The position numbers were made by a program, and so were the translations under genes. A stretch of 64,000 bases of DNA from Kiloniella majae. Lineage in GTDB: Bacteria > Pseudomonadota > Alphaproteobacteria > Kiloniellales > Kiloniellaceae. Shown here in pieces: positions 44,652-52,640 of this stretch (position 1 is its first letter; every line of letters starts with the position of its first letter). Under the pieces are notes generated by a model. That model saw only the letters and a list, made by a program, of their open reading frames with translations. It had not been told where the DNA came from and did not search any database. The stretch is taken from the NCBI RefSeq assembly GCF_002118315.1, contig NZ_MTSZ01000001.1, positions 434,001 to 498,000 of the forward strand. The letters are read 5' to 3'.

Positions 44652-44729
44652 ATGTGCCACTTGCGCAGTGATACCGCCGCCATTCTGCACGACGTAATGC
44701 CCTATGGCAGTGGTTCCTGCGCCGTATTC
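44652..44729 (+). pseudogene. LysR C-terminal remnant
   Basis: The 26 codons from ATG 44652 read MCHLRSDTAAILHDVMPYGSG, clearly related to MCRLRSDSVATLLEAVRFGIG in the complete LysR gene 1.5 kb upstream (codons near 43163). Only this piece of the effector domain remains, with no HTH and no continuing frame, so it is a gene fragment left by duplication or recombination. Confidence 0.65.
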
Positions 44730-44749
44730 TCTCGGTACAGTTCTAAAAG

Positions 44750-45946
44750 TTATTTGTTCGGTAAAGCTGGTTGCTGAAGAATACGTTCGCTTGGAAAAAC
44801 AATTTCAACCTTTGTACCGGCCCCCTCATCACTGCTAATTGTGATATTTCCATTGTGCAACATTACAAATGACTTTGCGATATACAACCCAAGACCGCTG
44901 CCTTCATATTCACGGGTATGCACTTTTTGAATTTGTCGAAACGGCTCAAACACTGTTTCTAAACAATCCGATTTTATGCCAACGCCGTTATCGCAAATCT
45001 CAATCACTAACTGTTCTTCGATAGATAAATAGGATCGTAATGAGATCTTACCGCCTTGAGGTGTGAACTTTATCGCATTAGATAGTACGTTGTTTATGAT
45101 GTGATTTACTTTTTCAGGGTCAGCAAATATCAATGCGGTACTGTCATCAAGCTGAAGATTAATCGTAATATTTTCTTGCTGTGCTGTCGCTTTAATCTTG
45201 TGAATACATGAGTTGAGTATCTCTGTAATGTCGCACTCGATGTCATGTAATTCTATCTGTCCAGATTCAAGTTTAGCGACGGTGAACACGTCATTAACAA
45301 CGGAAAGAAGATTATGACCCGCAATATTTATGTCATCAGCATAGGCAATGTATTCACTTCCTATTGGCCCATTTATTTCATTTCTTAAAAGATCAGAGAA
45401 GCCAATTATAGAGTTGAGCGGTGTACGTAATTCATGGCTCATCGTAGCGAGAAAGGACGTCTTGGCGGCATTGGCATCTTGTGCTTCTTTGGTTGTCTTT
45501 TGTAATGCTTTCGTCATTTCGCTTAAGTCTTGTAATAGCGTGTCTTTTGCTTGCAACGTCCCGAAATAAAAATGAAGAGGATTGCTGGGCGCAAAATCGG
45601 TCATTTTAAGGTTTGAACTGGTGATTTCATCGATCGTGACTAACACAGGATAACCAGCAAAAAGAACATGACTATCACTAGGGTAAAACGCACCGTTAAA
45701 AAGAATTTTGTCTGACGTTGATCGCAAAGAAATAGGTTTCTTTAAGATGAAATCCAAATCTTCCAATGACCAGTTTACCCTAGGCCGTTCTAAAATAAAT
45801 ATGTCACCAACAGTTTTCCCAATCTGAATTTCGGGAATAATTTTTTCAAGATTCCCGCCAAACTCTGTAATAGAAAAATCTTTTCCAAAAACAAAATAAT
45901 ATCCTATCGCTTCAAGTAACGTATTGCTATCTATCGATGTTTTCAT
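44750..45946 (-). CDS. Histidine kinase with HNOBA-like sensor, H-NOX partner
   Basis: 398 residues. Residues about 1-145 match the pattern of the HNOBA domain of soluble guanylate cyclase (YYFVFGKDFSITEFGGNLEKI, FILERPRVNWSLEDLDFI, VLFAGYPVLVTIDEI, LKMTDFAPSNPLHFYFGTLQ). A short coiled coil leads to HisKA with His near 170 (MSHELRTPLNSIIG) and HATPase with NNVLSNAIKF, DNGVGI and GSGLGLYIA. No membrane segment, no receiver. The start overlaps the H-NOX stop by four bases. It most likely reads NO binding by H-NOX through the HNOBA domain; the response regulator is elsewhere. Confidence 0.9.
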   Translation of the reverse strand: MKTSIDSNTLLEAIGYYFVFGKDFSITEFGGNLEKIIPEIQIGKTVGDIFILERPRVNWSLEDLDFILKKPISLRSTSDKILFNGAFYPSDSHVLFAGYPVLVTIDEITSSNLKMTDFAPSNPLHFYFGTLQAKDTLLQDLSEMTKALQKTTKEAQDANAAKTSFLATMSHELRTPLNSIIGFSDLLRNEINGPIGSEYIAYADDINIAGHNLLSVVNDVFTVAKLESGQIELHDIECDITEILNSCIHKIKATAQQENITINLQLDDSTALIFADPEKVNHIINNVLSNAIKFTPQGGKISLRSYLSIEEQLVIEICDNGVGIKSDCLETVFEPFRQIQKVHTREYEGSGLGLYIAKSFVMLHNGNITISSDEGAGTKVEIVFPSERILQQPALPNK

Positions 45947-46485
45947 ATTTTCTCTATTAAATATTCATCATATTTGATTAAATCGGAGCGCGTTTGTTCA
46001 ATTGTCACATGGGCGGGGTAACTAAATTTCTCGCAAAGTCCTTTCAACAGACCTTTGACAAAATAGGTAAGTCCATCCCGATTGCTCATATAACGAACAC
46101 AAATAGTATCCGCATTAACATGCTTACAAAGAAATGAAGGCGGAGATAAATCAGTTAATTGCGCCCCCAATGCTGCATGCAAGGAATCAAGATTATTCAA
46201 GAATGTAAAGATTGTGTCGCCATAGAGTTCATAATAAATCCCCCACGGTCCATCAGCAGTTTCCTTTATCCAGCCCCGACCAAGGGTTTCCAATAACAAA
46301 TCAATATCAATATCCAGGGTCTCAACGGACTTTTTGATGATTAAAAAAGTTATCTCATCAGGATATTGTTGTAATTGCGAGAAATGAGGAATTTCAGGAA
46401 TACTGGCAATAATATCAATCCACTTTTGTTCACCATAGGTGGTTTGTATCGTTTGAATAATATGCCTGTTCACCATTCCAAACAT
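45943..46485 (-). CDS. H-NOX heme nitric oxide sensor
   Basis: 180 residues, the usual size. MFGMVNRHIIQTIQTTYG is the classical H-NOX start. Heme-ligand His is at 103 in NLDSLHAALG, a Pro pair at 115-116, and the heme propionate motif Y-x-S-x-R is at 132-136 (YMSNR). It binds ferrous heme and NO in the cytoplasm and signals to a partner, here the coupled histidine kinase. Many marine bacteria use this pair to control biofilm or quorum sensing. No distal Tyr is evident, favouring NO over O2 sensing, by inference. Confidence 0.95.
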   Translation of the reverse strand: MFGMVNRHIIQTIQTTYGEQKWIDIIASIPEIPHFSQLQQYPDEITFLIIKKSVETLDIDIDLLLETLGRGWIKETADGPWGIYYELYGDTIFTFLNNLDSLHAALGAQLTDLSPPSFLCKHVNADTICVRYMSNRDGLTYFVKGLLKGLCEKFSYPAHVTIEQTRSDLIKYDEYLIEKI

Positions 46486-46808
46486 GTTGGGACCCCAAAG
46501 GGATAAATCGCTTTTCTATTATAGCTTTAAATATAACTTATTTTGATACCTATAATAATTAGTAAATAAACCTATAGGATACAAAACCAACTTGAGTTAC
46601 TTATCCGATCATTACCCATGACCTGCAATTCATTCTGGATAACAAGATCAAAAAATCAGACCTAGTTGGCTACGAGTTCTCCAGGTAATATCAACACGTT
46701 ATTGTCTGGGTGATGCCCTTGCCAAATCATTTATTTCAACCAATAAAAATTCTTTACAAAAACAACTATAAATCAATACTGTAGAAAACATTCTCACAGG
46801 ATTGATAC
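46486..46808. other. Divergent intergenic region before H-NOX gene
   Basis: About 320 AT-rich bases between the leftward H-NOX/kinase operon and a rightward gene. It must hold both promoters. CCTATAGG near 46570-46577 is a small palindrome. No other structure was seen. Confidence 0.4.
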
Positions 46809-47450
46809 ATGATCACCAACGACCATTTTCTCGCCAAAATTGATGCTCAACGCAAAGACAATGGCTTCCGTACTTTGGGCGAAACGATGGAACTCACTAC
46901 GTGTGGCAATACGATCCTTGATCCCTTCTCGACCTTGATTTCTGTGCATGCAAAGATTGGAAGAGGCAACATCTTCTATCCTGGTATTGTTATTCGCGCT
47001 GACAATGCTGAAACAATCATGCTTGGCAATGGAAATACCTTTCATGCCCAGACCTATCTGGAAGCCAATGGTGGGACAATCATCATAGGTTCAAACAATC
47101 AGTTTGGCCCCGAAGGCGGCGTGACAATCAAGGCAAACAACCCCGACAGCGCTATTCATATCGGTGATCACGGCAGATATCTGGGCGGCGTTACCATCCT
47201 CGGTAATTCAACCCTTGGCAACGGTGCACAAATTCTAGGAAGCATTACCTTTGAAAGCTCTTCATTAGAAGCCGGTGGTTCCTTTACCGAGCAAGATCCT
47301 GATTTACGGGCCGCTGTCGCCAAAGGCCAAGGACTGATCCGTAACCAAAGCATTCAACAAGGGCACGTCGCTGTTATAGGGGAAGCGTCTCATCTTATAA
47401 ACATTCTCCCTCAATCACATTTTCATCTCAAGAAAACATATCAAGAGTAA
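46809..47450 (+). CDS. Left-handed beta-helix (hexapeptide repeat) protein
   Basis: 213 residues. A run of hexapeptide-like turns (HAKIGRGNIFYPGIVIRADN, IMLGNGNTFHAQTYLEANGG, IIIGSNNQFGPEGG, IHIGDHGRYLGGVTI, LGNSTLGNGAQILG) forms a left-handed parallel beta-helix, found in acyl/acetyltransferases and carbonic anhydrase relatives. No clear catalytic His was assigned. AGG lies eight bases before ATG 46809. Its end overlaps the converging WYL regulator gene by ten bases. Confidence 0.8.
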   Translation: MITNDHFLAKIDAQRKDNGFRTLGETMELTTCGNTILDPFSTLISVHAKIGRGNIFYPGIVIRADNAETIMLGNGNTFHAQTYLEANGGTIIIGSNNQFGPEGGVTIKANNPDSAIHIGDHGRYLGGVTILGNSTLGNGAQILGSITFESSSLEAGGSFTEQDPDLRAAVAKGQGLIRNQSIQQGHVAVIGEASHLINILPQSHFHLKKTYQE

Positions 47451-48454
47451 AAATCCGCCATTGTCCTCACTTTAACTTTCATTTCATCAACAAGCTCTTT
47501 TGGCCCTAAAACCTGACAATTTGTCCCTAGTTGCATGATATCAGCACAGGCATTCTCTATCGTTTCAATCGGGATCGTAATTTTGGCAAACCCGTCCGCA
47601 TCAGGTTCTGGTTTGTTTTCCATCACAGCCCTTACAACTGGCTCACCTAACCGTGGCAGTTGGCGGAGGCCTTCTTTGTTTATCCGTAACGTCGCCTTAT
47701 CCCGATAAATATTCTCTTCATATCGACGAACAGCCTTGCGCCATACATCCGCCAAATCAAAACTCTTTGGACGACTGAAACTTTCGCCCAAAACAGTTAC
47801 TTGCTGAAACTTTCCAACCCGGTAAATACGCTCATTGCCAGCAATGTAATCCCCCCAATCTTTATCTCTGTTGTCTTTTTCGCTACAGGCCTTAACCGCA
47901 ATAGCAACCAGATACCATTTCCCACCTTTGACAACTAGCCCCAGAGGACATAACTCTCGCTGGACTTCTCCGCGCCAGCTTTCATACACACAGGAAATTT
48001 TACGCAAGTTCCAGACGGCATCCGCAAGGTCCCGAAGATCTTCGGCGGGCTCTTCCATCCCGAACCATGAAACAGGATCCACATGGACACAGGCGGATAT
48101 TTTGCCAATGAAATCCTTTTGTGATGCAGATAATGTCCCCAGAACTTTCTCCTGACCGCTCAGCATTGCGCTCTGTAACCCCAGCTGCCTGACCTGATCC
48201 GGCATACCGGAAAGTAATAGCGCTTCAGCCTCAATCGTCGTCAGACCTGTTGCCGGCATCTGCCATCCATCCAAAAGCTGAAAGCCTCCTGCGCGGCCCC
48301 GGTCAGCGTAAACAGGGACGCCTGAAAAGCTCAGATGATCCATATCGCGATAGATTGTGCGGACAGAGACTTCCAGATCTTTCGACAGTTTTTCCGCCGT
48401 AACCTGTCCCTTTTGTAGTCGCATCAGAATGGAAAGAAGACGAGACGCCCGCAT
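47441..48454 (-). CDS. YafY/WYL-domain transcriptional regulator
   Basis: 337 residues. N-terminal HTH (LSILMRLQKGQVTAEKLSKDLEVSVRTIYRDMDHLS), then a WYL domain with KWYLVAIAVKA (about 178-188) and a C-terminal extension. These bind nucleotide or small ligands and usually control a neighbouring gene. It is divergent from the gene at 48613, with a good dyad 20 bases before its own start. Confidence 0.93.
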   Translation of the reverse strand: MRASRLLSILMRLQKGQVTAEKLSKDLEVSVRTIYRDMDHLSFSGVPVYADRGRAGGFQLLDGWQMPATGLTTIEAEALLLSGMPDQVRQLGLQSAMLSGQEKVLGTLSASQKDFIGKISACVHVDPVSWFGMEEPAEDLRDLADAVWNLRKISCVYESWRGEVQRELCPLGLVVKGGKWYLVAIAVKACSEKDNRDKDWGDYIAGNERIYRVGKFQQVTVLGESFSRPKSFDLADVWRKAVRRYEENIYRDKATLRINKEGLRQLPRLGEPVVRAVMENKPEPDADGFAKITIPIETIENACADIMQLGTNCQVLGPKELVDEMKVKVRTMADFYS

Positions 48455-48474
48455 TTATTTTTTGCCCACAAATA

Positions 48475-48499
48475 ATACCTGACATTATTTGACAGGTAT
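48475..48499. promoter_or_regulatory. Operator-like dyad for the WYL regulator
   Basis: ATACCTGACA (48475-48484) and TGACAGGTAT (48490-48499) form an inverted repeat with one mismatch and a five-base spacer. ACCTGACA recurs at 48562-48569 closer to the divergent gene. Both positions suit binding by the WYL regulator. Confidence 0.6.
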
Positions 48500-48612
48500 A
48501 AAGAATTATCTTCCCCAGGCATAGAGGCTTTTCAAATGAATATGCCAAGATCAACCCAATAACCTGACAGGCACGATGCCTCAATCTGGTAAAAAAATAA
48601 GAGAAACAAAAT

Positions 48613-49089
48613 ATGACACAACCACAAGCCGCAGCTTTCGACTTTCTCCTCGGTAAATGGAACGTGCGCCACAGGCGATTAAAAGAACGCCTTTACGGTT
48701 GTGAAGACTGGCAGGAATTTTCGGGACAAATGCACGCGCAACCCATTTTGGGCGGACAAGGTAATATGGATGATAATCTTCTCAATCTGCCCGATGGCCC
48801 TTATCGAGCGATTTCCTTGCGCACTTACGATCCTGAAAATGATATCTGGGCAATCTGGTGGCTGGACAATCGTACGCCACACAATCTGGATGTTCCTGTC
48901 AAAGGATGGTTTGAAGGAGGAAAAGGAACCTTCTTCGCTGATGATATCCTGAACGGTATCCCCATCAAGGTTCGCTTTCAATGGACCCGTATCGCCACGG
49001 CCACGCCCCGTTGGGAACAAGCCTTTTCATCAGATGGCGGCCTAACCTGGGAAGGTAACTGGACTATGGACTTTTCCAAACAGGAATAG
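48613..49089 (+). CDS. Hypothetical DUF1579-like protein
   Basis: 158 residues, lipocalin-like beta barrel by pattern: FDFLLGKWNVRHRRLKERL at the start, WQEFSGQMHAQPILGGQGNMDDN, ISLRTYDPENDIWAIWWLDNR, FQWTRIATATPRWEQAFSSDGGLTWEGNWTMDF. This order is typical of DUF1579-like proteins of unknown role. Divergent from, and likely regulated by, the WYL protein. Confidence 0.85.
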   Translation: MTQPQAAAFDFLLGKWNVRHRRLKERLYGCEDWQEFSGQMHAQPILGGQGNMDDNLLNLPDGPYRAISLRTYDPENDIWAIWWLDNRTPHNLDVPVKGWFEGGKGTFFADDILNGIPIKVRFQWTRIATATPRWEQAFSSDGGLTWEGNWTMDFSKQE

Positions 49090-49119
49090 CCTTCACCTGT
49101 CTAAAGAAGCGTGTAATGA

Positions 49120-49146
49120 GATACAGGGGGTTCTTGCCCCTGTATC
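49120..49146. terminator. Terminator hairpin
   Basis: GATACAGGGG (49120-49129) pairs with CCCCTGTATC (49137-49146), 31 bases after the upstream stop. A T-run is not obvious. Confidence 0.7.
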
Positions 49147-49314
49147 AGAGGGAAGTTGCACCATACAAAATTATAAGACTGCCCCTAATTGGGTCTCGTC
49201 CTTATGCAACGTAAAACGCACCCAAGAAAAATTTCTTTGTTTTCGTAAACTCTATCATTTTGCCGCTGACTTATTCTTCCATACAGAATAACTAAAGTTT
49301 GTTAAGGTCGTCTG

Positions 49315-50103
49315 ATGTTTGAGCTGATGCCTGCCTCCGAAACTATTGTTGTTATATTCCTCGTGTTTCTGCTCGCCGGGACTGTGAAGGGTATTGTTGG
49401 ACTTGGTTTACCAACAATCTGCTTGGGACTTTTGACTGTTACTCTGGACCTTTCCAGTGCCATGATCTTGCTGTTGGTGCCGTCTTTGACCACCAATCTA
49501 TGGCAGGCCTTGGTCGGGGGAAATTTCATCAAGCTGATCAGGCGACTTTGGTCCTTTTTCCTGTTCGCGAGTATCTTCATTATCCTTGGCGCTCTATTCG
49601 CCACCAACTTTCCAACAGATACTCTGTCCATTCTCTTGGGGGCTCTTCTGGTACTGTATGGCACAAGCAGCCTTTTGGGGTTACAGCTGAATCTATCAAA
49701 ACAAAAGCAACGTTGGTGTGGCCCTGTGTTTGGGGCAATCAATGGTATTTTCACCGGTATGGCAGGCTCTTTTGTCGTTCCCGGTGTCTTGTATCTGCAA
49801 GCCATTGGCCTTCGCCGCGATGCTCTTGTTCAGGCAATGGGAATTCTTTTCTGTCTCTCGACCTTGGGGTTGGGTATCAGTATATGGGCGATCTCGATTG
49901 AAAGCCCGGGTAAAAAGAACGAAACCTTATATGGTACAGAACTTATCATTCTTTCCTGTGTGGCTCTGATACCGACCATGGTTGGCATGATAATCGGTCA
50001 GAAAATAAGAACCCACTTATCAGAAAGCCTGTTCAGGCGCTTTCTCTTTATGGCGCTGCTTATTTTAGGGCTTTATATTATCGCGAAAACAATTATCGCC
50101 TAG
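49315..50103 (+). CDS. TauE/SafE family sulfite/organosulfonate exporter
   Basis: 262 residues, about eight membrane helices. The N-terminal FLAGTVKGIVGLGLPTICLGLL (about 20-40) and the internal repeat-like FGAINGIFTGMAGSFVVPGVLYLQAIGLRRDALVQAMG near 140-178 are typical. It exports or imports a small anion such as sulfite. AAGG lies seven bases before ATG 49315. Single gene. Confidence 0.92.
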   Translation: MFELMPASETIVVIFLVFLLAGTVKGIVGLGLPTICLGLLTVTLDLSSAMILLLVPSLTTNLWQALVGGNFIKLIRRLWSFFLFASIFIILGALFATNFPTDTLSILLGALLVLYGTSSLLGLQLNLSKQKQRWCGPVFGAINGIFTGMAGSFVVPGVLYLQAIGLRRDALVQAMGILFCLSTLGLGISIWAISIESPGKKNETLYGTELIILSCVALIPTMVGMIIGQKIRTHLSESLFRRFLFMALLILGLYIIAKTIIA

Positions 50104-50156
50104 GCAACTAGTGTGAATACAGTTCTTGGTTAATAACGAAGAAACAGCGACAGGAT

Positions 50157-50543
50157 CTAGATGCAGGGGATAATCTCATCAGTTTTCAAAACCTGTTCCG
50201 TGATCTCCTTTAAATTTCCAATTTTCACAGGCTTTTTGATATAAGCGCGGCATCCATTTTCATAAGACTTGGCAATCACATTCTCACTGGTATTTGCACT
50301 CACCATGACAATTGGAAGTTTGGGCTGTTTCAAAACATCGCGAATGTATTTCACCGCATCAACACCGTTCATTTTCGGCAGATTGATATCCATATAAACC
50401 AGATCAAAATCCTGCTCCATAAGCATATCAAACCCGTCTTCTGCTGTTTCTGCACAAAACAGTTTCTCCCCCCATAACTGTTCCACAAACAAGGAGAGGA
50501 TACGTGTATTCAATGGTTGATCTTCAATATAGAGAAACTTCAT
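50157..50543 (-). CDS. Single-domain response regulator
   Basis: 128 residues, receiver domain only: FLYIEDQPLNTR, phospho-acceptor Asp52 in LVYMDINLP, Ser in IVMVSANTS and Lys in AYIKKPV. It has no output domain, so it acts by protein contact or in a phosphorelay. It follows the FixL-like hybrid kinase gene by 94 bases on the same strand. Confidence 0.93.
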   Translation of the reverse strand: MKFLYIEDQPLNTRILSLFVEQLWGEKLFCAETAEDGFDMLMEQDFDLVYMDINLPKMNGVDAVKYIRDVLKQPKLPIVMVSANTSENVIAKSYENGCRAYIKKPVKIGNLKEITEQVLKTDEIIPCI

Positions 50544-50637
50544 GTCACCTCTTCTACGACAGGAAAATACCTCACTATATTACTCTGTTATTTATATAAA
50601 ACTGCACGCATTATAAAATTGTACCATGGTTTTAGAA

Positions 50638-52248
50638 TTATAAATGGCGTTCCAGCACCTTGACCGTTTCAATCAAATCAATGGGTTTCGTAATTGTTTC
50701 ACTGAACTTTTGCCTTTTGATCTTTTTCATCGTCGGCTCGGAAAGATCTGCGGTAATGGCAATAACCGGCGGTACTTTAAGATGTTGTTGCTCAAGACAC
50801 TTCATCGCCTCGATACCACTCATTCCCGGTAAATTGATATCCATAAAAATTATATCGCACCGATGGTTTGTAATATAATCAAGACCACTTTCTGCTGAGG
50901 GACAGCTATCAACTGTCATATCAGGATAAACCTTGTTTATAATCCCTCTTAACAAATCGACATTGGAAGGATTGTCTTCAATATAGAGAACATGGCCCGC
51001 TGGTTTAGTAAGTCTCTTCCCCATATAGTTTTTCAACTCTCCATCGCTTATATGAAATTTCTCATTTTCTTCACCCACAGGTAAATCAATCCAGAACTGG
51101 CTCCCTTCGCAAGTACTGGAAAAACCAATATCACCCTTCATCATTCGGATGATTTTTCGGGTGATGGAAAGCCCGACACCGCTGCCCTCTATTATGGAGT
51201 TTTCATGCCCCAAGCGATCAAAAGGTGTGAAGAGTTTATCATGGAGTTCAAGGGGTATACCATGTCCGGTATCAATCACATTAATGCGGACAAAGGAACT
51301 TTTCAGTTTTCTGTACGAGATAAAAACAGAGCCATCGTTTCGGTTATATTTGATCCCGTTGCTAATCAGATTAATTAAACACTGCCTTAGCCTTAATCTA
51401 TCCGCGTGGATAAATGTTTTTCCGATATTTTCCGGTTTGAATATCACTTTGACATTGTGGCTGGATGCCAGAAATTTTGTGAGATCCATACATTCTTCTA
51501 CGATTTCCGATACGTCGATATCTTCTGGATAAACGGCGACAATTCCGGATTCAATCTTGGAAAGGTCAAGTACATCATCAATCAAGCGTAATAAATGATC
51601 ACCGCTTTTTAAAATATGTTCCACAGCCTCCTGATAAAGGTCGTATTTTATATCTTTCTCGTCAGTGATTTGTAAAAGTTGGGCAAACCCCAGAATAGTA
51701 TTTAGGGGAGTTCGCAATTCATGACTCATGGACGACAGAAAATGTGACTTCGCAAGGTTAGCACGCTCGGCCTCTTCTTTCGCATCAATAATATCTCTTT
51801 CAGCCCTGACCTTTTCTGTCAGATCCCGTAAAATTCCCGTGAAATATACCTTATCCCCGACTTTCAGCTCGCTGACCGCCAGATACATGGATATTTCCCG
51901 GCCAGATTTGGTTTTACCCTCGACAATGCGTCCAATACCAATAATTTTGTTGGGGCCACCCGCCATAAAATTCGACAGATACTGATCATGTTCAGAGCTA
52001 TAACGTCTGGGCATCAGGATCTTGACGTTCTCGCCAATAAGCTCTTCTTCTGCGTAGCCAAAAATTCTGAGAGTAGCCGGATTGACCATTTGAATAATGC
52101 CAAGATGATCAATAACGATCATGCCATCCACAACGGTTTGCCAAATGGATTGAAACAAAGGCGAATTGTTTTGGCTCCCAGATAAATCTCCGGATAGATC
52201 GATACTGCTCATCGGCAATTTCTCGTTATTATTGCAATCAGCATTCAC
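50638..52248 (-). CDS. FixL-like PAS hybrid histidine kinase with receiver
   Basis: 536 residues, no membrane helix. The PAS domain (about 25-145) closely follows the heme-PAS of FixL: MPRRYSSEHDQYL with His87 where FixL has its heme ligand, KIIGIGRIVEGK with the Arg that contacts bound O2, and YFTGILRDLTEK. Then HisKA with His near 175 (MSHELRTPLNTILG), HATPase (NLISNGIKYN, DTGHGIP, GSGVGLSI) and a receiver (VLYIEDNPSN, MDINLPGMSG, ITKPI). It is a candidate oxygen or redox-gas sensor; some non-heme PAS domains share part of this motif. Confidence 0.92.
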   Translation of the reverse strand: MNADCNNNEKLPMSSIDLSGDLSGSQNNSPLFQSIWQTVVDGMIVIDHLGIIQMVNPATLRIFGYAEEELIGENVKILMPRRYSSEHDQYLSNFMAGGPNKIIGIGRIVEGKTKSGREISMYLAVSELKVGDKVYFTGILRDLTEKVRAERDIIDAKEEAERANLAKSHFLSSMSHELRTPLNTILGFAQLLQITDEKDIKYDLYQEAVEHILKSGDHLLRLIDDVLDLSKIESGIVAVYPEDIDVSEIVEECMDLTKFLASSHNVKVIFKPENIGKTFIHADRLRLRQCLINLISNGIKYNRNDGSVFISYRKLKSSFVRINVIDTGHGIPLELHDKLFTPFDRLGHENSIIEGSGVGLSITRKIIRMMKGDIGFSSTCEGSQFWIDLPVGEENEKFHISDGELKNYMGKRLTKPAGHVLYIEDNPSNVDLLRGIINKVYPDMTVDSCPSAESGLDYITNHRCDIIFMDINLPGMSGIEAMKCLEQQHLKVPPVIAITADLSEPTMKKIKRQKFSETITKPIDLIETVKVLERHL

Positions 52249-52640
52249 TACTTATCACGTTACGCGGGATTACTTAAGGATGTATTACCCATAGAATAAC
52301 ACCCCTTAAATAAGAAAAAATATGTCACTAAACAGGGTCATTCGACCAGTAATGAAAAACGATTATATATGGGAGAGGATAACAATAATAAACCAGATCA
52401 CGCCTATCTTAAGGTATTGATACAAAAATAATTTTCACGTCATTAACTATCAACAAAAGACAAAGCCTCAGCCTGGAATCAGGCACTCTATGGCGCGCTT
52501 AAATCGTTTAACGAGAAGAGATATGTCCTTAAGAACCACAGCAAAGAAAATATTGAATGGCCTGAGAACGCGAGCAGCATAGTTTAGAATGCTGCTCGCT
52601 CCGTGCCTTGGCCAATGCTTGGTCAGTGCTTAACCAGTAT
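52249..52640. other. Intergenic region with hairpin
   Basis: About 390 bases, AT-rich on the left. Near the chemoreceptor end is a perfect hairpin: GCGAGCAGCAT (52570-52580) and ATGCTGCTCGC (52589-52599) with an eight-base loop. It lies after the stop of the leftward chemoreceptor gene and probably ends its transcript, though no T-run follows. Same layout (11-bp stem, 8-base loop) as the hairpin at 6349. Confidence 0.6.
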
